From an uncultured Alphaproteobacteria bacterium (GTDB taxonomy: Bacteria; Pseudomonadota; Alphaproteobacteria; HIMB59), in NCBI GenBank assembly GCA_902632575.1, contig CACPCY010000001.1, forward strand, positions 1 through 64,000: a stretch of 64,000 bases of DNA, written 5' to 3'. A model generated the notes under the pieces. That model searched no databases. It saw nothing but the letters and a program-made list of their open reading frames with translations, and was not told the DNA's origin. Position numbers and translations under genes: made by a program. Shown here one piece after another: positions 15,352 to 24,869 of the stretch (position 1 is the stretch's first letter; each line of letters starts with the position of its first letter).

Positions 15352-16662
15352 ATGAAATTAATTAAAACACTTACAGCTTTGATAGCTATTTCTCTATTTG
15401 GAGCAAGCTATGCAAATGCTGGTTCTCACGCATATACAGGCCCTGACCTGTCGGGAGAAAAATTAACAATCTTTGGTCCTTGGTTGGCACCACAAGATGA
15501 TGATTTCAGGGATGTCATATCAATTTTTGAAGCAGCAACAGGAGCATCTGTCGAGTATGGTGGTTCTGATGAATTTGAATCAATTATTAATATAGACTGT
15601 CAAGCAGGTAGTCCAGCTGACATAGCTGTATTCCCTCAACCAGGATTAGCAGCAAACATTGCAGCTACCGGTTGTTTATCTCCATTAGGTAATGACGTCA
15701 AACAAATGGTTCTTGACAACTATGCTGCAGGTCAATCATGGGTTGATCTCACAACATATAAAGATCCAGTTGGTTTTGAAAAGTTCTATGGCGTCTTTTA
15801 CAGAGTGAACGTAAAAAGTCTAGTGTGGTACTCACCGGACAACTTTGAAGATAATGGGTACGAAATACCGACAACTATGGAAGACTTATTAGCATTGGCA
15901 GATCAAATGGTCAGTGATGGAAATACTCCATTTTGTATCGGTTTAGGCTCAGGTGGAGCTACTGGATGGCCAGCAACAGACTGGATGGAAGATATAATGC
16001 TAAGAACTCATTCACCAAACACATACGATCAATGGGTTTCAAATGAAATGAAATTTAATGATCAAAGAGTTATTGATGCAATGGACTTCTTTGGTTCAAT
16101 AGCATTAAATGACTCTTACGTTAATGGTGGTACTAAAGCTGTTGCAACAACTGACTTTAGAGACTCTCCAAATGGATTGTTTACCTCTCCCGCGGAGTGC
16201 ATGATGCATAGACAAGCTAGCTTTATTCCGGCTTTCTTTCCTGAAGGCGCAGAAGCTGGTGTGGACTATGATTTCTTCTACTTCCCACCATTCGCTTCAC
16301 AAGACTTAGGTAAACCTGTGCTAGGAGCAGGTACTTTGATGGCTCCTACTAATGACAGACCAATTACAACTGAGTTCATGAAGTTTTTACTTCACCCTGA
16401 AGCTAACGAGAGATTTATGGAAAAAGGTGGTTTTTTAACACCTCATAAATATGTGGACACCAGTAAATACTCTAGTGATACATTCAGAGGTCTTCATGAA
16501 ATCTTAATGAATGCAACAACTTTCAGGTTTGATGGATCAGACTTGATGCCTGGTTGGGTTGGAGCAGGATCTTTCTGGACCGGTATGGTTGATTATACTA
16601 ATGGTAAATCAGCTAAAGATGTGGCAGACGAGATCCAAGCTAGCTGGGAAGCTGGTCAGTAA
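15352..16662 (+). CDS. AglE-like sugar ABC transporter binding protein
   Basis: 436 residues. The start ATG 15352 is set by AGGAGGAGG 8 nt upstream; the frame is open further upstream but those codons precede the signal peptide (MKLIKTLTALIAISLFGASYANA). The mature protein has family-1 binding-protein features typical of AglE, including LTIFGPWLAPQDDDF and FEAATGASVEYGGSDEFES near the N-terminus. In rhizobia AglEFGK imports alpha-glucosides such as sucrose, trehalose and maltose; that substrate range is inference here. It is first in a nine-gene operon to 26819 and is followed by a strong hairpin. Confidence 0.85.
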   Translation: MKLIKTLTALIAISLFGASYANAGSHAYTGPDLSGEKLTIFGPWLAPQDDDFRDVISIFEAATGASVEYGGSDEFESIINIDCQAGSPADIAVFPQPGLAANIAATGCLSPLGNDVKQMVLDNYAAGQSWVDLTTYKDPVGFEKFYGVFYRVNVKSLVWYSPDNFEDNGYEIPTTMEDLLALADQMVSDGNTPFCIGLGSGGATGWPATDWMEDIMLRTHSPNTYDQWVSNEMKFNDQRVIDAMDFFGSIALNDSYVNGGTKAVATTDFRDSPNGLFTSPAECMMHRQASFIPAFFPEGAEAGVDYDFFYFPPFASQDLGKPVLGAGTLMAPTNDRPITTEFMKFLLHPEANERFMEKGGFLTPHKYVDTSKYSSDTFRGLHEILMNATTFRFDGSDLMPGWVGAGSFWTGMVDYTNGKSAKDVADEIQASWEAGQ

Positions 16663-16683
16663 GTAAAAAAGTAATTTTCTTAT

Positions 16684-16712
16684 CTAAGGGCGAATAGTAT
16701 ATTTGCCCTTAG
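16684..16712 (+). terminator. intercistronic hairpin after binding-protein gene
   Basis: Arms CTAAGGGC (16684-16691) and GCCCTTAG (16705-16712) pair perfectly over 8 bp with a 13-nt loop, 21 nt after the aglE-like stop and 14 nt before the next start. No T-run follows, so it is more likely to stabilise or partially attenuate mRNA than to end transcription. Similar hairpins follow the other three binding-protein genes in this window. Confidence 0.6.
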
Positions 16713-16726
16713 TTTCATAATATTTA

Positions 16727-17710
16727 ATGAATATATTTTCCTTAGCAATTACCGTTCTTGTTGGAGTACTTTTTTTTGTTACTTTCTTTCACTTATCAAA
16801 TTTTATATTGGATTATTTTCGAGTAAGAGCTACAAAAAAATTTGCATTGGAAAATTCAATTAGAGTTATTATTTTTATTGCACCTGCTTTTATAGTTTTG
16901 TTTATCTTTATACTTTACCCAGTTTTTGAAACTATCAGACTCAGTTTTTATGATAAACAAGGGGAGAGCTTTGTAGGGCTCTATAATTATGCATGGGCTA
17001 TAAAGGATCCTGATTTTAAGAGAAGTATCATTAACAACTTAGGTTGGTTATTGGTTGTACCGACTCTCAGTACATTTTTTGGTTTAGTAATTGCAAACTT
17101 GGCAGATAGAGTCTGGTGGGGATCAATTGCTAAATCAATTATTTTTATGCCCATGGCTATTTCATTCGTAGGTGCTGGAGTGATTTGGAAATTTATGTAT
17201 GATTATAGAGGTCCTGGCGACCAACAGATAGGCCTACTAAATGCGATAACTGTTAATTTAGGTTTCGAACCTCAAGCTTGGTTAACAATACCAATCTGGA
17301 ATAATTTTTTTTTAATGGCAATAATGATATGGATACAAACTGGTCTTGCCCTAGTAATTTTTAGTGCTGCACTAAGAACTATACCTAGTGAAACGTTAGA
17401 TGCTGCTAGAATTGATGGAGCAAGTGAACTAAAGATTTTTTGGAAAATAATCATTCCATATCTGGAACAAACTATCTTAGTAATTTGGACAATAATCACA
17501 CTCTTAGTCTTAAAAGTATTTGACATAATCTATGCTATGACCAATGGACAATGGCAAACAGAGGTTTTAGCTAACTTAATGTATGATTGGATGTTTAGAG
17601 GAGGGGGAGATACTGGCAGAGGGAGCGTTCTGGCATTTTGTATTTTAATTGGCGTAACTCCCATATTGGCTTGGAACTTGTATAGACACAAGAAAGATCA
17701 AAAAGTATGA
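16727..17710 (+). CDS. AglF-like sugar ABC permease (MalF type)
   Basis: 327 residues with about eight membrane helices, including two N-terminal ones typical of AglF. The EAA loop that contacts the ATPase is visible as TLDAARIDGASELKIFWKIIIP (about residues 224-245), shown here in part as DAARIDGASELKIF. It forms the inner-membrane channel with the AglG-like protein; their genes overlap by 4 nt (ATGA). The ATPase is presumably one of those encoded at 21384 or 23836. Confidence 0.85.
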   Translation: MNIFSLAITVLVGVLFFVTFFHLSNFILDYFRVRATKKFALENSIRVIIFIAPAFIVLFIFILYPVFETIRLSFYDKQGESFVGLYNYAWAIKDPDFKRSIINNLGWLLVVPTLSTFFGLVIANLADRVWWGSIAKSIIFMPMAISFVGAGVIWKFMYDYRGPGDQQIGLLNAITVNLGFEPQAWLTIPIWNNFFLMAIMIWIQTGLALVIFSAALRTIPSETLDAARIDGASELKIFWKIIIPYLEQTILVIWTIITLLVLKVFDIIYAMTNGQWQTEVLANLMYDWMFRGGGDTGRGSVLAFCILIGVTPILAWNLYRHKKDQKV

Positions 17711-18846
17711 AAAAGTTAACATTTACCTCAATTTTTTCTCAATTTTTATTGCTAATTTTTGTAATCGTATGGATAGTGCCCACATTTGGTCTTTTTATCA
17801 GCTCTTTACGAGACAAAGATGTTTTGGCAATTAGCGGTTGGTGGACATCTTTCACAACAACAGAAGTTAATGAAATATATCGAACCGAAGGTAATGAGTC
17901 TCAAATTAAGGAGGGAGGTAAATATTATATAAGAGGAAATCTTTTTGGAGAAGATAAAGGAAAACAAATTTTCCGATTTGGTGTAACTTCTAAAAACATT
18001 GATGAATTTGAAGTAGGAGATACGGCTATATTCAAAGATAAAACTGAAATTACTGTTTTTGAAAACGGAGATTATACTTGGAAATCTCAAGAGGAGTTTA
18101 AAAAGAAAAAAGGTAAACGAGTCTTTGTATCTGCAAAAAGTCCACCAAGTTTTACGTTAGATAATTACAAAGAAGTTTTATTTAAAGAGGGTTTGGGACA
18201 GGCTTTTTTAAACACACTTGCTGTTGCTCTTCCCTCAACATTAATTCCATTAATAATATGTTCATTTTTTGCATATGCCTTAACGTGGATGAAGTTTTAT
18301 GGAAGAGATATTTTATTGGCTAGTATAATTGCGTCACTAGTTGTTCCACTTCAAATGTCATTGATACCTATACTAACAGTATATAATGACTTTGGTGCTT
18401 TATTTGGAGTAGCTGCAAAGTCTTATCCTGGAATTTGGATGGCTCATACTGGATTTGGACTTGCCTCTACAACTTTTTTATTATGGAATTTTTTAAAATC
18501 TCTACCAAGTGAAATGATGGAGGCAGCTAAAGTTGATGGTGCCACACACTATGATACTTTTCTGAAAATTGTTGTTCCATTGTCGATCCCAGCTTTTGCC
18601 TCAATTTTTATTTTGCAATTTTTATGGGTATGGAATGATTTATTAGTTGGTTTAGTTTTCCTAGATAAACATCCAAGTGAAATCATTCTTACTGCGAAAT
18701 TAAAAGAATTACTTGGCTCTAGAGGAGAAAATTGGGAGATACTTACTACAGGTGCGTTTGTTTCAATGACAGTGCCGTTGTTTATTTTCTTTTCATTACA
18801 AAGATACTTTATAAGAGGACTTGTGGCAGGATCAATAAAAGGATGA
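17707..18846 (+). CDS. AglG-like sugar ABC permease (MalG type)
   Basis: 379 residues, longer than most MalG-type permeases because of a periplasmic insertion between the first and second membrane helices (about residues 35-150), which is a known feature of AglG proteins. The EAA loop reads MEAAKVDGATHYDTFLKIV (about 270-288). Six membrane helices are predicted. It pairs with the AglF-like permease, with which it is translationally coupled. The GH4 gene starts 12 nt downstream. Confidence 0.85.
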   Translation: MKKLTFTSIFSQFLLLIFVIVWIVPTFGLFISSLRDKDVLAISGWWTSFTTTEVNEIYRTEGNESQIKEGGKYYIRGNLFGEDKGKQIFRFGVTSKNIDEFEVGDTAIFKDKTEITVFENGDYTWKSQEEFKKKKGKRVFVSAKSPPSFTLDNYKEVLFKEGLGQAFLNTLAVALPSTLIPLIICSFFAYALTWMKFYGRDILLASIIASLVVPLQMSLIPILTVYNDFGALFGVAAKSYPGIWMAHTGFGLASTTFLLWNFLKSLPSEMMEAAKVDGATHYDTFLKIVVPLSIPAFASIFILQFLWVWNDLLVGLVFLDKHPSEIILTAKLKELLGSRGENWEILTTGAFVSMTVPLFIFFSLQRYFIRGLVAGSIKG

Positions 18847-18858
18847 AAAGGGACATTA

Positions 18859-20175
18859 ATGACTAATAAAATAGTAATTATAGGCGCAGGTAGCACTAAC
18901 TTTGGTTTAGGACTTGTTGGAGATTTTTTTAAATCTAAAATTCTCAGCGGATCAACTTTAGTGCTTCATGATATTAATTCTGATACATTAAAAAATACTC
19001 ATAAAATCGCAAACGACTATAAAGAAAAACTTGGAGTTAACTTTGAAATTGTGTCGACAACTTCAAGAGCTGAGGCGCTTCAAGAAGCTAATTTTTGCCT
19101 TATTTCCATTGAAGTCGGAAATAGATTTGACCTCTGGGAGCAAGATTGGAAAATTCCCCTTCAATACGGCATCAAACAAGTCTACGGTGAAAACGGAGGT
19201 CCTGGTGGTCTCTTTCATGCAATGCGTCAAATTCCAGAAATTATTAAAATTTGTGAGGATATTGAGAAAATTTGTCCAGAAGCATTTATATTTAGCTATT
19301 CCAATCCCATGCAAAGAATTTGTCATGCATTAACAACACGTTTTCCAAATTTGAAAATAACAGGCTTATGTCATGAAATTGCTTCTATGAGTCGACAACT
19401 TCCAACTTTAATGGAAACAACTTTAGAAAATATTGAGTTTGAGGCAGGAGGTTTAAATCATTTTAGTATTTTATTGAGAGCCAAATATAAAGACTCGGGG
19501 GAAGATGGATACCCATTTATAAAAAAAAATTTTAGTGAATATTATTCTGATTTAGTGAATGATCATGAGGGCTTTTATTCAAATCCAGGAGCAGAAAGAG
19601 GTTTGTTCTTTGAACTATTCAAACAATACGGATATTTGCCAATTACCACGGACAGTCATTTAGGAGAATATTTGCCTTGGGCGTACAGTGTTGTTGATCA
19701 TGATGGTATTTTGGATTTTTATGATAAATATAAAAAAAGATGTTTATCTTTTTATTCAAATGATGGTTATGATCAATTTTTTGATATGAGTCACCCTGAA
19801 CCTCATGAAAGAGCAATACCAATTATTGAAAGTATAGTCGATGACTCCAATATGCTAGAACATGCCGTAAATATTAAGAATGATAGTTTTATAAAGTGTT
19901 TGCCAAATGATGTAGTGGTAGAAGTGCCAGCAACAATTAATAAAACAGGGGTTCACGGTAAAGTACTTGAAGATTATCCAAATTCTTTTGGGGCTCTTCT
20001 TAACTCACAAGTAGGAACTATTCAATTAACCACAAATGCAATTTTGAATAAATCAAAACAAGCAGCTAAATATGCTCTTCTAGCTGACCCCATTGTTGGA
20101 AATTCAAATGCGGTCGAGTCTTTGCTGGATACAATGATTGAATTTCAAAAAGAATATTTAGGATATTTAAAATAA
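18859..20175 (+). CDS. GH4 family glycosidase with CHEI motif
   Basis: 438 residues with the GH4 NAD-binding start IVIIGAGSTNFG, a GLCHEI motif (Cys171, His172, Glu173) and GGLNHF (His201) that supply the Mn2+ ligands. GH4 enzymes use NAD+ and Mn2+ for an oxidation-elimination mechanism. In GH4 the residues after CH track substrate: CHSV in alpha-galactosidases, CHGx in alpha-glucosidases, CHE in alpha-glucuronidases. The CHEI here therefore hints at an acidic-sugar or other unusual alpha-glycoside and not a plain alpha-glucoside. It lacks a signal peptide and acts in the cytoplasm on sugar brought in by the AglEFG-like transporter. Confidence 0.85.
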   Translation: MTNKIVIIGAGSTNFGLGLVGDFFKSKILSGSTLVLHDINSDTLKNTHKIANDYKEKLGVNFEIVSTTSRAEALQEANFCLISIEVGNRFDLWEQDWKIPLQYGIKQVYGENGGPGGLFHAMRQIPEIIKICEDIEKICPEAFIFSYSNPMQRICHALTTRFPNLKITGLCHEIASMSRQLPTLMETTLENIEFEAGGLNHFSILLRAKYKDSGEDGYPFIKKNFSEYYSDLVNDHEGFYSNPGAERGLFFELFKQYGYLPITTDSHLGEYLPWAYSVVDHDGILDFYDKYKKRCLSFYSNDGYDQFFDMSHPEPHERAIPIIESIVDDSNMLEHAVNIKNDSFIKCLPNDVVVEVPATINKTGVHGKVLEDYPNSFGALLNSQVGTIQLTTNAILNKSKQAAKYALLADPIVGNSNAVESLLDTMIEFQKEYLGYLK

Positions 20176-20187
20176 GAAACGGTACAA

Positions 20188-21342
20188 ATGTTCAATACTA
20201 TAGATAGATGTAATAATGTTAATGATTTTAGAAAATTAGCAAAACAAAAACTGCCTAGTCCTATTTTTCATTATATTGATGGAGCAGCTGACGATGAAGT
20301 TACATATGAGAGAAATACTCGAGCGTATGAGGACTGTGATTTAATTCCTAATGTTTTAAGTGGAATTAAAGAAGTTGACATGACCACTACAGTATTAGGG
20401 CAAAAATTGGAAATGCCAATTTATTGTGCCCCAACAGCATTACAAAGACTTTTTCATTATGAAGGAGAAATTGGTGTAGGTAAAGCAGCGGAAAAATTTG
20501 GAACTATGTTTGGGGTTTCCTCTTTAGGTACAGCAAGTATTGAGGAAATTTCTAAAACAATCTCCTCACCAAAATTGTTCCAACTATATGTACACAAGGA
20601 TCAAGGCTTAAATCGAAGTTTAATTGAGACTTGTAAAGAATTTAAATTTGATGCACTAGCTGTAACTGTGGATACTGCTGTTGGTGGCAATAGAGAAAGA
20701 GATTTAAACACAGGTTTTACAATCCCAATGAATTTATCATTAAAAAGTTTTATGAGTTTCATTTCTCATCCTTCTTGGGCTTATAATTATTTTACAAAAC
20801 CTAAATGGGAATTGAGTAATTTAAAAAAACATATATCTGAAGGAACAAATGTTATGACAAGTGTTGGAGATTATTTCACTAAAATGCTTGATACATCTTT
20901 GGATTGGAAAGGTATAGAAAAAATTAATAAACATTGGGGTGGTCAATTTGCTTTAAAAGGTATTATGTCTGTTGAAGATGCTAAAAAGGCTATAGATGTT
21001 GGTGCGTCTGCAATCATGTTATCAAATCATGGGGGAAGACAACTTGATGGTTCAAGATCTCCGTTTGATCAGTTATCTGAAATTGTCGATGCTGTTGGAG
21101 ATAAAATAGATGTGATTTGTGAGGGAGGAATAAGACGAGGTACCCATATTTTAAAAGCACTATCTTTAGGTGCAAAAGCTTGCTCTGGGGGTAGAATGTA
21201 TCTGTATGCATTGGCTGTTGGAGGACAAAAAGGAGTAGAAAGAGCTTTAGGTAATTTAAAAAAAGAGATAGAAAGAGATATGATTTTAATGGGTGTTTCT
21301 AATATTAATCAGCTATCCAGGAATAATATAAAATTTCGATAA
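20188..21342 (+). CDS. FMN-dependent 2-hydroxy-acid dehydrogenase (LldD-like)
   Basis: 384 residues matching the FMN-dependent alpha-hydroxy-acid dehydrogenase family end to end: FHYIDGAADDE near the start, the FMN-binding LSNHGGRQLDGSRSP (about residues 278-292), and CEGGIRRGTHILKAL with GGRMYLYALAVGG. The active-site His is in SNHGG and Arg in GGRQLD. Family members oxidise L-lactate, glycolate, mandelate and similar acids. Its position between a GH4 gene and an ABC ATPase gene is unusual, and suggests the acid comes from the imported glycoside. Confidence 0.85.
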   Translation: MFNTIDRCNNVNDFRKLAKQKLPSPIFHYIDGAADDEVTYERNTRAYEDCDLIPNVLSGIKEVDMTTTVLGQKLEMPIYCAPTALQRLFHYEGEIGVGKAAEKFGTMFGVSSLGTASIEEISKTISSPKLFQLYVHKDQGLNRSLIETCKEFKFDALAVTVDTAVGGNRERDLNTGFTIPMNLSLKSFMSFISHPSWAYNYFTKPKWELSNLKKHISEGTNVMTSVGDYFTKMLDTSLDWKGIEKINKHWGGQFALKGIMSVEDAKKAIDVGASAIMLSNHGGRQLDGSRSPFDQLSEIVDAVGDKIDVICEGGIRRGTHILKALSLGAKACSGGRMYLYALAVGGQKGVERALGNLKKEIERDMILMGVSNINQLSRNNIKFR

Positions 21343-21383
21343 ATAGTTTTGTAAATATATATAAAATGACATGATAAAATAAA

Positions 21384-22460
21384 ATGGCTTCTATTAATAT
21401 TAAATCACTTAACAAATTTTACGGTAAAACACACGTAATAAAGGATTTTTCTTTAGATATAAAAGATCAATCTTTTACGACTTTAGTGGGGCCTTCTGGC
21501 TGTGGTAAATCAACTTTGCTTAGAATGATTGCTGGTTTAGAGGATATAAACTCCGGAACCATTTCAATAAATGACAAGCAAGTTAATGACTTATCGCCTA
21601 AAGATAGAAATATTGCCATGGTATTTCAATCTTATGCTCTATACCCACATATGACTGTTTTTGATAACATGGCTTTTGGGTTAAAATTAGAAAAGAAATC
21701 CAATGAAGAAATTAATGAGCGAGTTTTAGATGCAGCAAAAACACTTCAGATCCAAGATTATTTAAAGCGCAAGCCTAAACAATTATCAGGCGGTCAACGA
21801 CAACGTGTTGCTATTGGAAGAGCTATCACAAGAAAACCTCAAGTTTTTCTTTTTGATGAACCATTATCTAACTTAGATGCTGCTTTAAGAGTTCAAATGA
21901 GAATTGAATTAGCAAAACTACATGAACAACTTAATACTACAATGATTTATGTTACTCATGATCAAACTGAAGCAATGACACTATCAAATGAAATTGTTGT
22001 TTTAGATGAAGGAGAGATTTCTCAACAAGGAAATCCTATAGAGCTTTATAATAATCCCAAAAACTTATTTGTTGCAGGTTTTATTGGATCACCAAAGATG
22101 AATTTCATAAATTCTAAAGTTTTATCAAAAGATGAAAGTAGAGTTGAAATAAGTGTACTAGGGTCAAATATCTCAATTCCAAAAAAAATTAAAACATATG
22201 ATGGTAATGATATTATCTTTGGTATAAGGCCTGAGGATATTACTATTACAGATGGATCAGATTATGATTTTCAAGGTAAAGCGTATGTTGTAGAAAAATT
22301 AGGGTCAAACACATTTATTTATTTAGATAACGAAGGCGACCCTATAGTAATTGAAGCATCGGGTGATAGCTTAATAAAAGTTGGTGACGGTGTTAAAATA
22401 AAATTTGATTATAACAAAACAAATTTATTTAATTCTAAAAATAAATTTAGAATTGATTAG
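21384..22460 (+). CDS. MalK/UgpC-type sugar ABC ATPase (first copy)
   Basis: 358 residues with Walker [11 protein letters not shown]-loop [10 protein letters not shown], signature [14 protein letters not shown], Walker [12 protein letters not shown] and the H-loop in YVTHDQTEAMTL. The C-terminal about 110 residues form the TOBE regulatory domain (IRPEDI). It energises sugar uptake in the cytoplasm. It is one of two such ATPases in this operon, while the galactoside transporter at 34818-37872 has none, so sharing is likely. Its 3' end overlaps the beginning of the GH1 gene by 8 nt. Confidence 0.85.
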   Translation: MASINIKSLNKFYGKTHVIKDFSLDIKDQSFTTLVGPSGCGKSTLLRMIAGLEDINSGTISINDKQVNDLSPKDRNIAMVFQSYALYPHMTVFDNMAFGLKLEKKSNEEINERVLDAAKTLQIQDYLKRKPKQLSGGQRQRVAIGRAITRKPQVFLFDEPLSNLDAALRVQMRIELAKLHEQLNTTMIYVTHDQTEAMTLSNEIVVLDEGEISQQGNPIELYNNPKNLFVAGFIGSPKMNFINSKVLSKDESRVEISVLGSNISIPKKIKTYDGNDIIFGIRPEDITITDGSDYDFQGKAYVVEKLGSNTFIYLDNEGDPIVIEASGDSLIKVGDGVKIKFDYNKTNLFNSKNKFRID

Positions 22461-23775
22461 TTTATCTGACCTACAAAACTTTCCTAAAGATTTTAAGTTT
22501 GGAGTTGCTACCTCATCTTATCAGATTGAAGGAAACAATTACGGGGATTGTGGTAAATCTATATGGGATGCCTTTGCTAAAAGAAAATTAAGCGGCATTG
22601 ATGGCAAAAATGCCTGTAATCACATTAAATATTTTAGAGAGGATATAAAACTCATAAAAGAGGCGGGATTTAAAGCCTATCGTTTCTCATTTGCATGGCC
22701 TAGATTATTTCCAGACAATGACAAAGATGTAAATTTAAAAGGTGTGGATTTTTATAAAAGACTTTTGGATGAGATAAATAATTCGGATTTAGAGGCTTTT
22801 CCAACAATTTATCATTGGGATCTACCATTACGATTTCAAGAAATGAAAGGTTGGGAAAATCAAGAAACCTGCAAACGTTTTGGTGATTTATCTTTTTTCA
22901 TTTCAAAAACATTTGGTGATCAATTTGAAAATATATCTACAATCAATGAACCGTGGTGTATTTCATGGTTAAGTCACTATCTTGGAGAGCATGCGCCAGG
23001 TATTAAAAATATCCAATCAGCTGCAAAAACTATGCATAATATCTTATTTGCACACTCGCAATCTGTTGTGGCACTGAGGTCATGTAATACTCATCAAATT
23101 GGAATAATTTTAAATAATCAGTTTGGTCAATCCATAGATAGTGAAGAAGAAAATATTCAAGCTACAAAACTCTTTGATGAAATTCATAATAAATGGTTTT
23201 CCGATGCAATCTTTAAAGGTAAATATCCAGAATTAGCTTTATCTATACTAGAAAAATATCTACCAAAAAATTATAAAACACAATTAGAATTAATATCTTC
23301 ACCAATTGATTGGATAGGATTGAATTATTACACCCGCTCTTTAATCAAATATAAAAAATCAGAAGATGGTGTTAATTATGAATGTAATAGTGGAACACTA
23401 AAAAAAACAGATATGGGATGGGAATTTTACCCTCAAGGATTGAGCTACTTTATTAAAAGAATTAATGAAGAATATGATAATAAAATTCCAATTTATATAA
23501 CTGAAAATGGGATGGCAAATAATGATAAACCAACTTCAAAAGGAGAAGTTTATGATAAAGATAGAATAGAATTTTTTAATTTGCATTTAAAACAAATTTT
23601 AAGTTGTTTAAATGAAGGTTTGTCTGTTAAGGGGTATTTTGCCTGGTCATTGCTTGATAATTATGAATGGGCATTTGGCTATTCCAAGAGATTTGGATTA
23701 GTCTATGTTGATTTCGATAGCTTTAAGCGAATTCCAAAAAAATCTTATTATGAATTCTCAAAGTATTTAGCCTAA
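22453..23775 (+). CDS. GH1 beta-glucosidase/beta-galactosidase
   Basis: GH1 signature FPKDFKFGVATSSYQIEG lies near the N-terminus. With TTG 22453 as start the protein is 440 residues; an ATG at 22405 would add 16 residues that overlap the ATPase gene, and family proteins normally begin close to the signature. The acid/base Glu is in TINEPW (about 166) and the nucleophile Glu in ITENGM (about 351). No signal peptide, so it hydrolyses imported beta-glucosides or beta-galactosides in the cytoplasm. It sits between two ATPase genes of the operon. Confidence 0.85.
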   Translation: MISLSDLQNFPKDFKFGVATSSYQIEGNNYGDCGKSIWDAFAKRKLSGIDGKNACNHIKYFREDIKLIKEAGFKAYRFSFAWPRLFPDNDKDVNLKGVDFYKRLLDEINNSDLEAFPTIYHWDLPLRFQEMKGWENQETCKRFGDLSFFISKTFGDQFENISTINEPWCISWLSHYLGEHAPGIKNIQSAAKTMHNILFAHSQSVVALRSCNTHQIGIILNNQFGQSIDSEEENIQATKLFDEIHNKWFSDAIFKGKYPELALSILEKYLPKNYKTQLELISSPIDWIGLNYYTRSLIKYKKSEDGVNYECNSGTLKKTDMGWEFYPQGLSYFIKRINEEYDNKIPIYITENGMANNDKPTSKGEVYDKDRIEFFNLHLKQILSCLNEGLSVKGYFAWSLLDNYEWAFGYSKRFGLVYVDFDSFKRIPKKSYYEFSKYLA

Positions 23776-23835
23776 ATTAAAACTGTAGTCACTGATGTAT
23801 ATTTATACAAAAAATGCTAAAGTTTTCAGGGTATT

Positions 23836-24867
23836 ATGGCTAATTTAAATCTTAAAAATGTAAAAAAAACTTATGATAAAACTGAAGTGATCCATGGTGT
23901 AGACCTTGATATCAACTCTGGTGAGTTCATTGTTTTTGTTGGACCATCTGGTTGTGGTAAGTCTACACTCCTTAGAATGATAGCTGGACTAGAAGATATA
24001 ACAGAAGGAGAAATATCTATAGGCGGAGAGGTGGTAAATAAAATTATTGCAGCAGAGAGGGGTGTTGCGATGGTTTTTCAATCATATGCATTGTACCCTC
24101 ACATGACAGTTTTTGATAATATGTCATTTGCATTAAAACAAGCTAAAACTCCTATTGATGAAATCAAAAGAAGAGTTTTAGAAGCAGCAAAAATTTTGCA
24201 AATTGAAAGTTTATTTGAGAGACTACCTAAACAATTATCTGGTGGGCAACGACAACGTGTTGCTATTGGAAGAGCTATAGTAAGAAATCCAAAAGTATTT
24301 TTATTTGATGAGCCCTTATCTAATTTAGATGCAGCACTTCGCGTTCAAACGAGAATAGAAATAGCTAAACTTCATAATCAATTAACTGCAACTATGGTTT
24401 ATGTAACACATGACCAAGTTGAAGCGATGACCCTAGCAGATAGAATTGTTGTTATCAATCAGGGTATCATTGAACAAGTTGGCACTCCTATTGAACTTTA
24501 CAATTCTCCAAGAAATCAATTTGTTGCTGAGTTTATTGGCTCTCCAAAAATGAATATGATTGATTTAAAAGATGGACATAAATTAAATTTGATTAATTTA
24601 AAAGCTCCAAGTGAGGCTACCAAATTAGGAATTAGACCTGAGCATCTTAGTTTGTCTAATGGTGACTCTTATAAGCTCGAAGGAGCCGTTAGACATATAG
24701 AAAATTTAGGCGAGCACTTATTATGTTATATAAACTTAGATAAAAATGATGAGATCGTAGCTAAACTTGATGTAAATAGTAAAATTAAAATTAATGAAAA
24801 TATTCGTCTGGAATGGCATCAAAATCACCAGCATTTTTTTAACTCTTCCGGTGTTTCAATCGACTAA
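23836..24867 (+). CDS. MalK/UgpC-type sugar ABC ATPase (second copy)
   Basis: 343 residues with Walker [10 protein letters not shown], signature [14 protein letters not shown], Walker [12 protein letters not shown] and an IRPEHL-containing TOBE domain. It is clearly a paralogue of the ATPase at 21384, with almost identical core motifs but a different C-terminal domain. Two ATPases for one set of permeases suggest that one serves the ATPase-less galactoside transporter further right or other systems. The GH42 gene starts 2 nt downstream. Confidence 0.85.
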   Translation: MANLNLKNVKKTYDKTEVIHGVDLDINSGEFIVFVGPSGCGKSTLLRMIAGLEDITEGEISIGGEVVNKIIAAERGVAMVFQSYALYPHMTVFDNMSFALKQAKTPIDEIKRRVLEAAKILQIESLFERLPKQLSGGQRQRVAIGRAIVRNPKVFLFDEPLSNLDAALRVQTRIEIAKLHNQLTATMVYVTHDQVEAMTLADRIVVINQGIIEQVGTPIELYNSPRNQFVAEFIGSPKMNMIDLKDGHKLNLINLKAPSEATKLGIRPEHLSLSNGDSYKLEGAVRHIENLGEHLLCYINLDKNDEIVAKLDVNSKIKINENIRLEWHQNHQHFFNSSGVSID

Positions 24868-24869
24868 AA

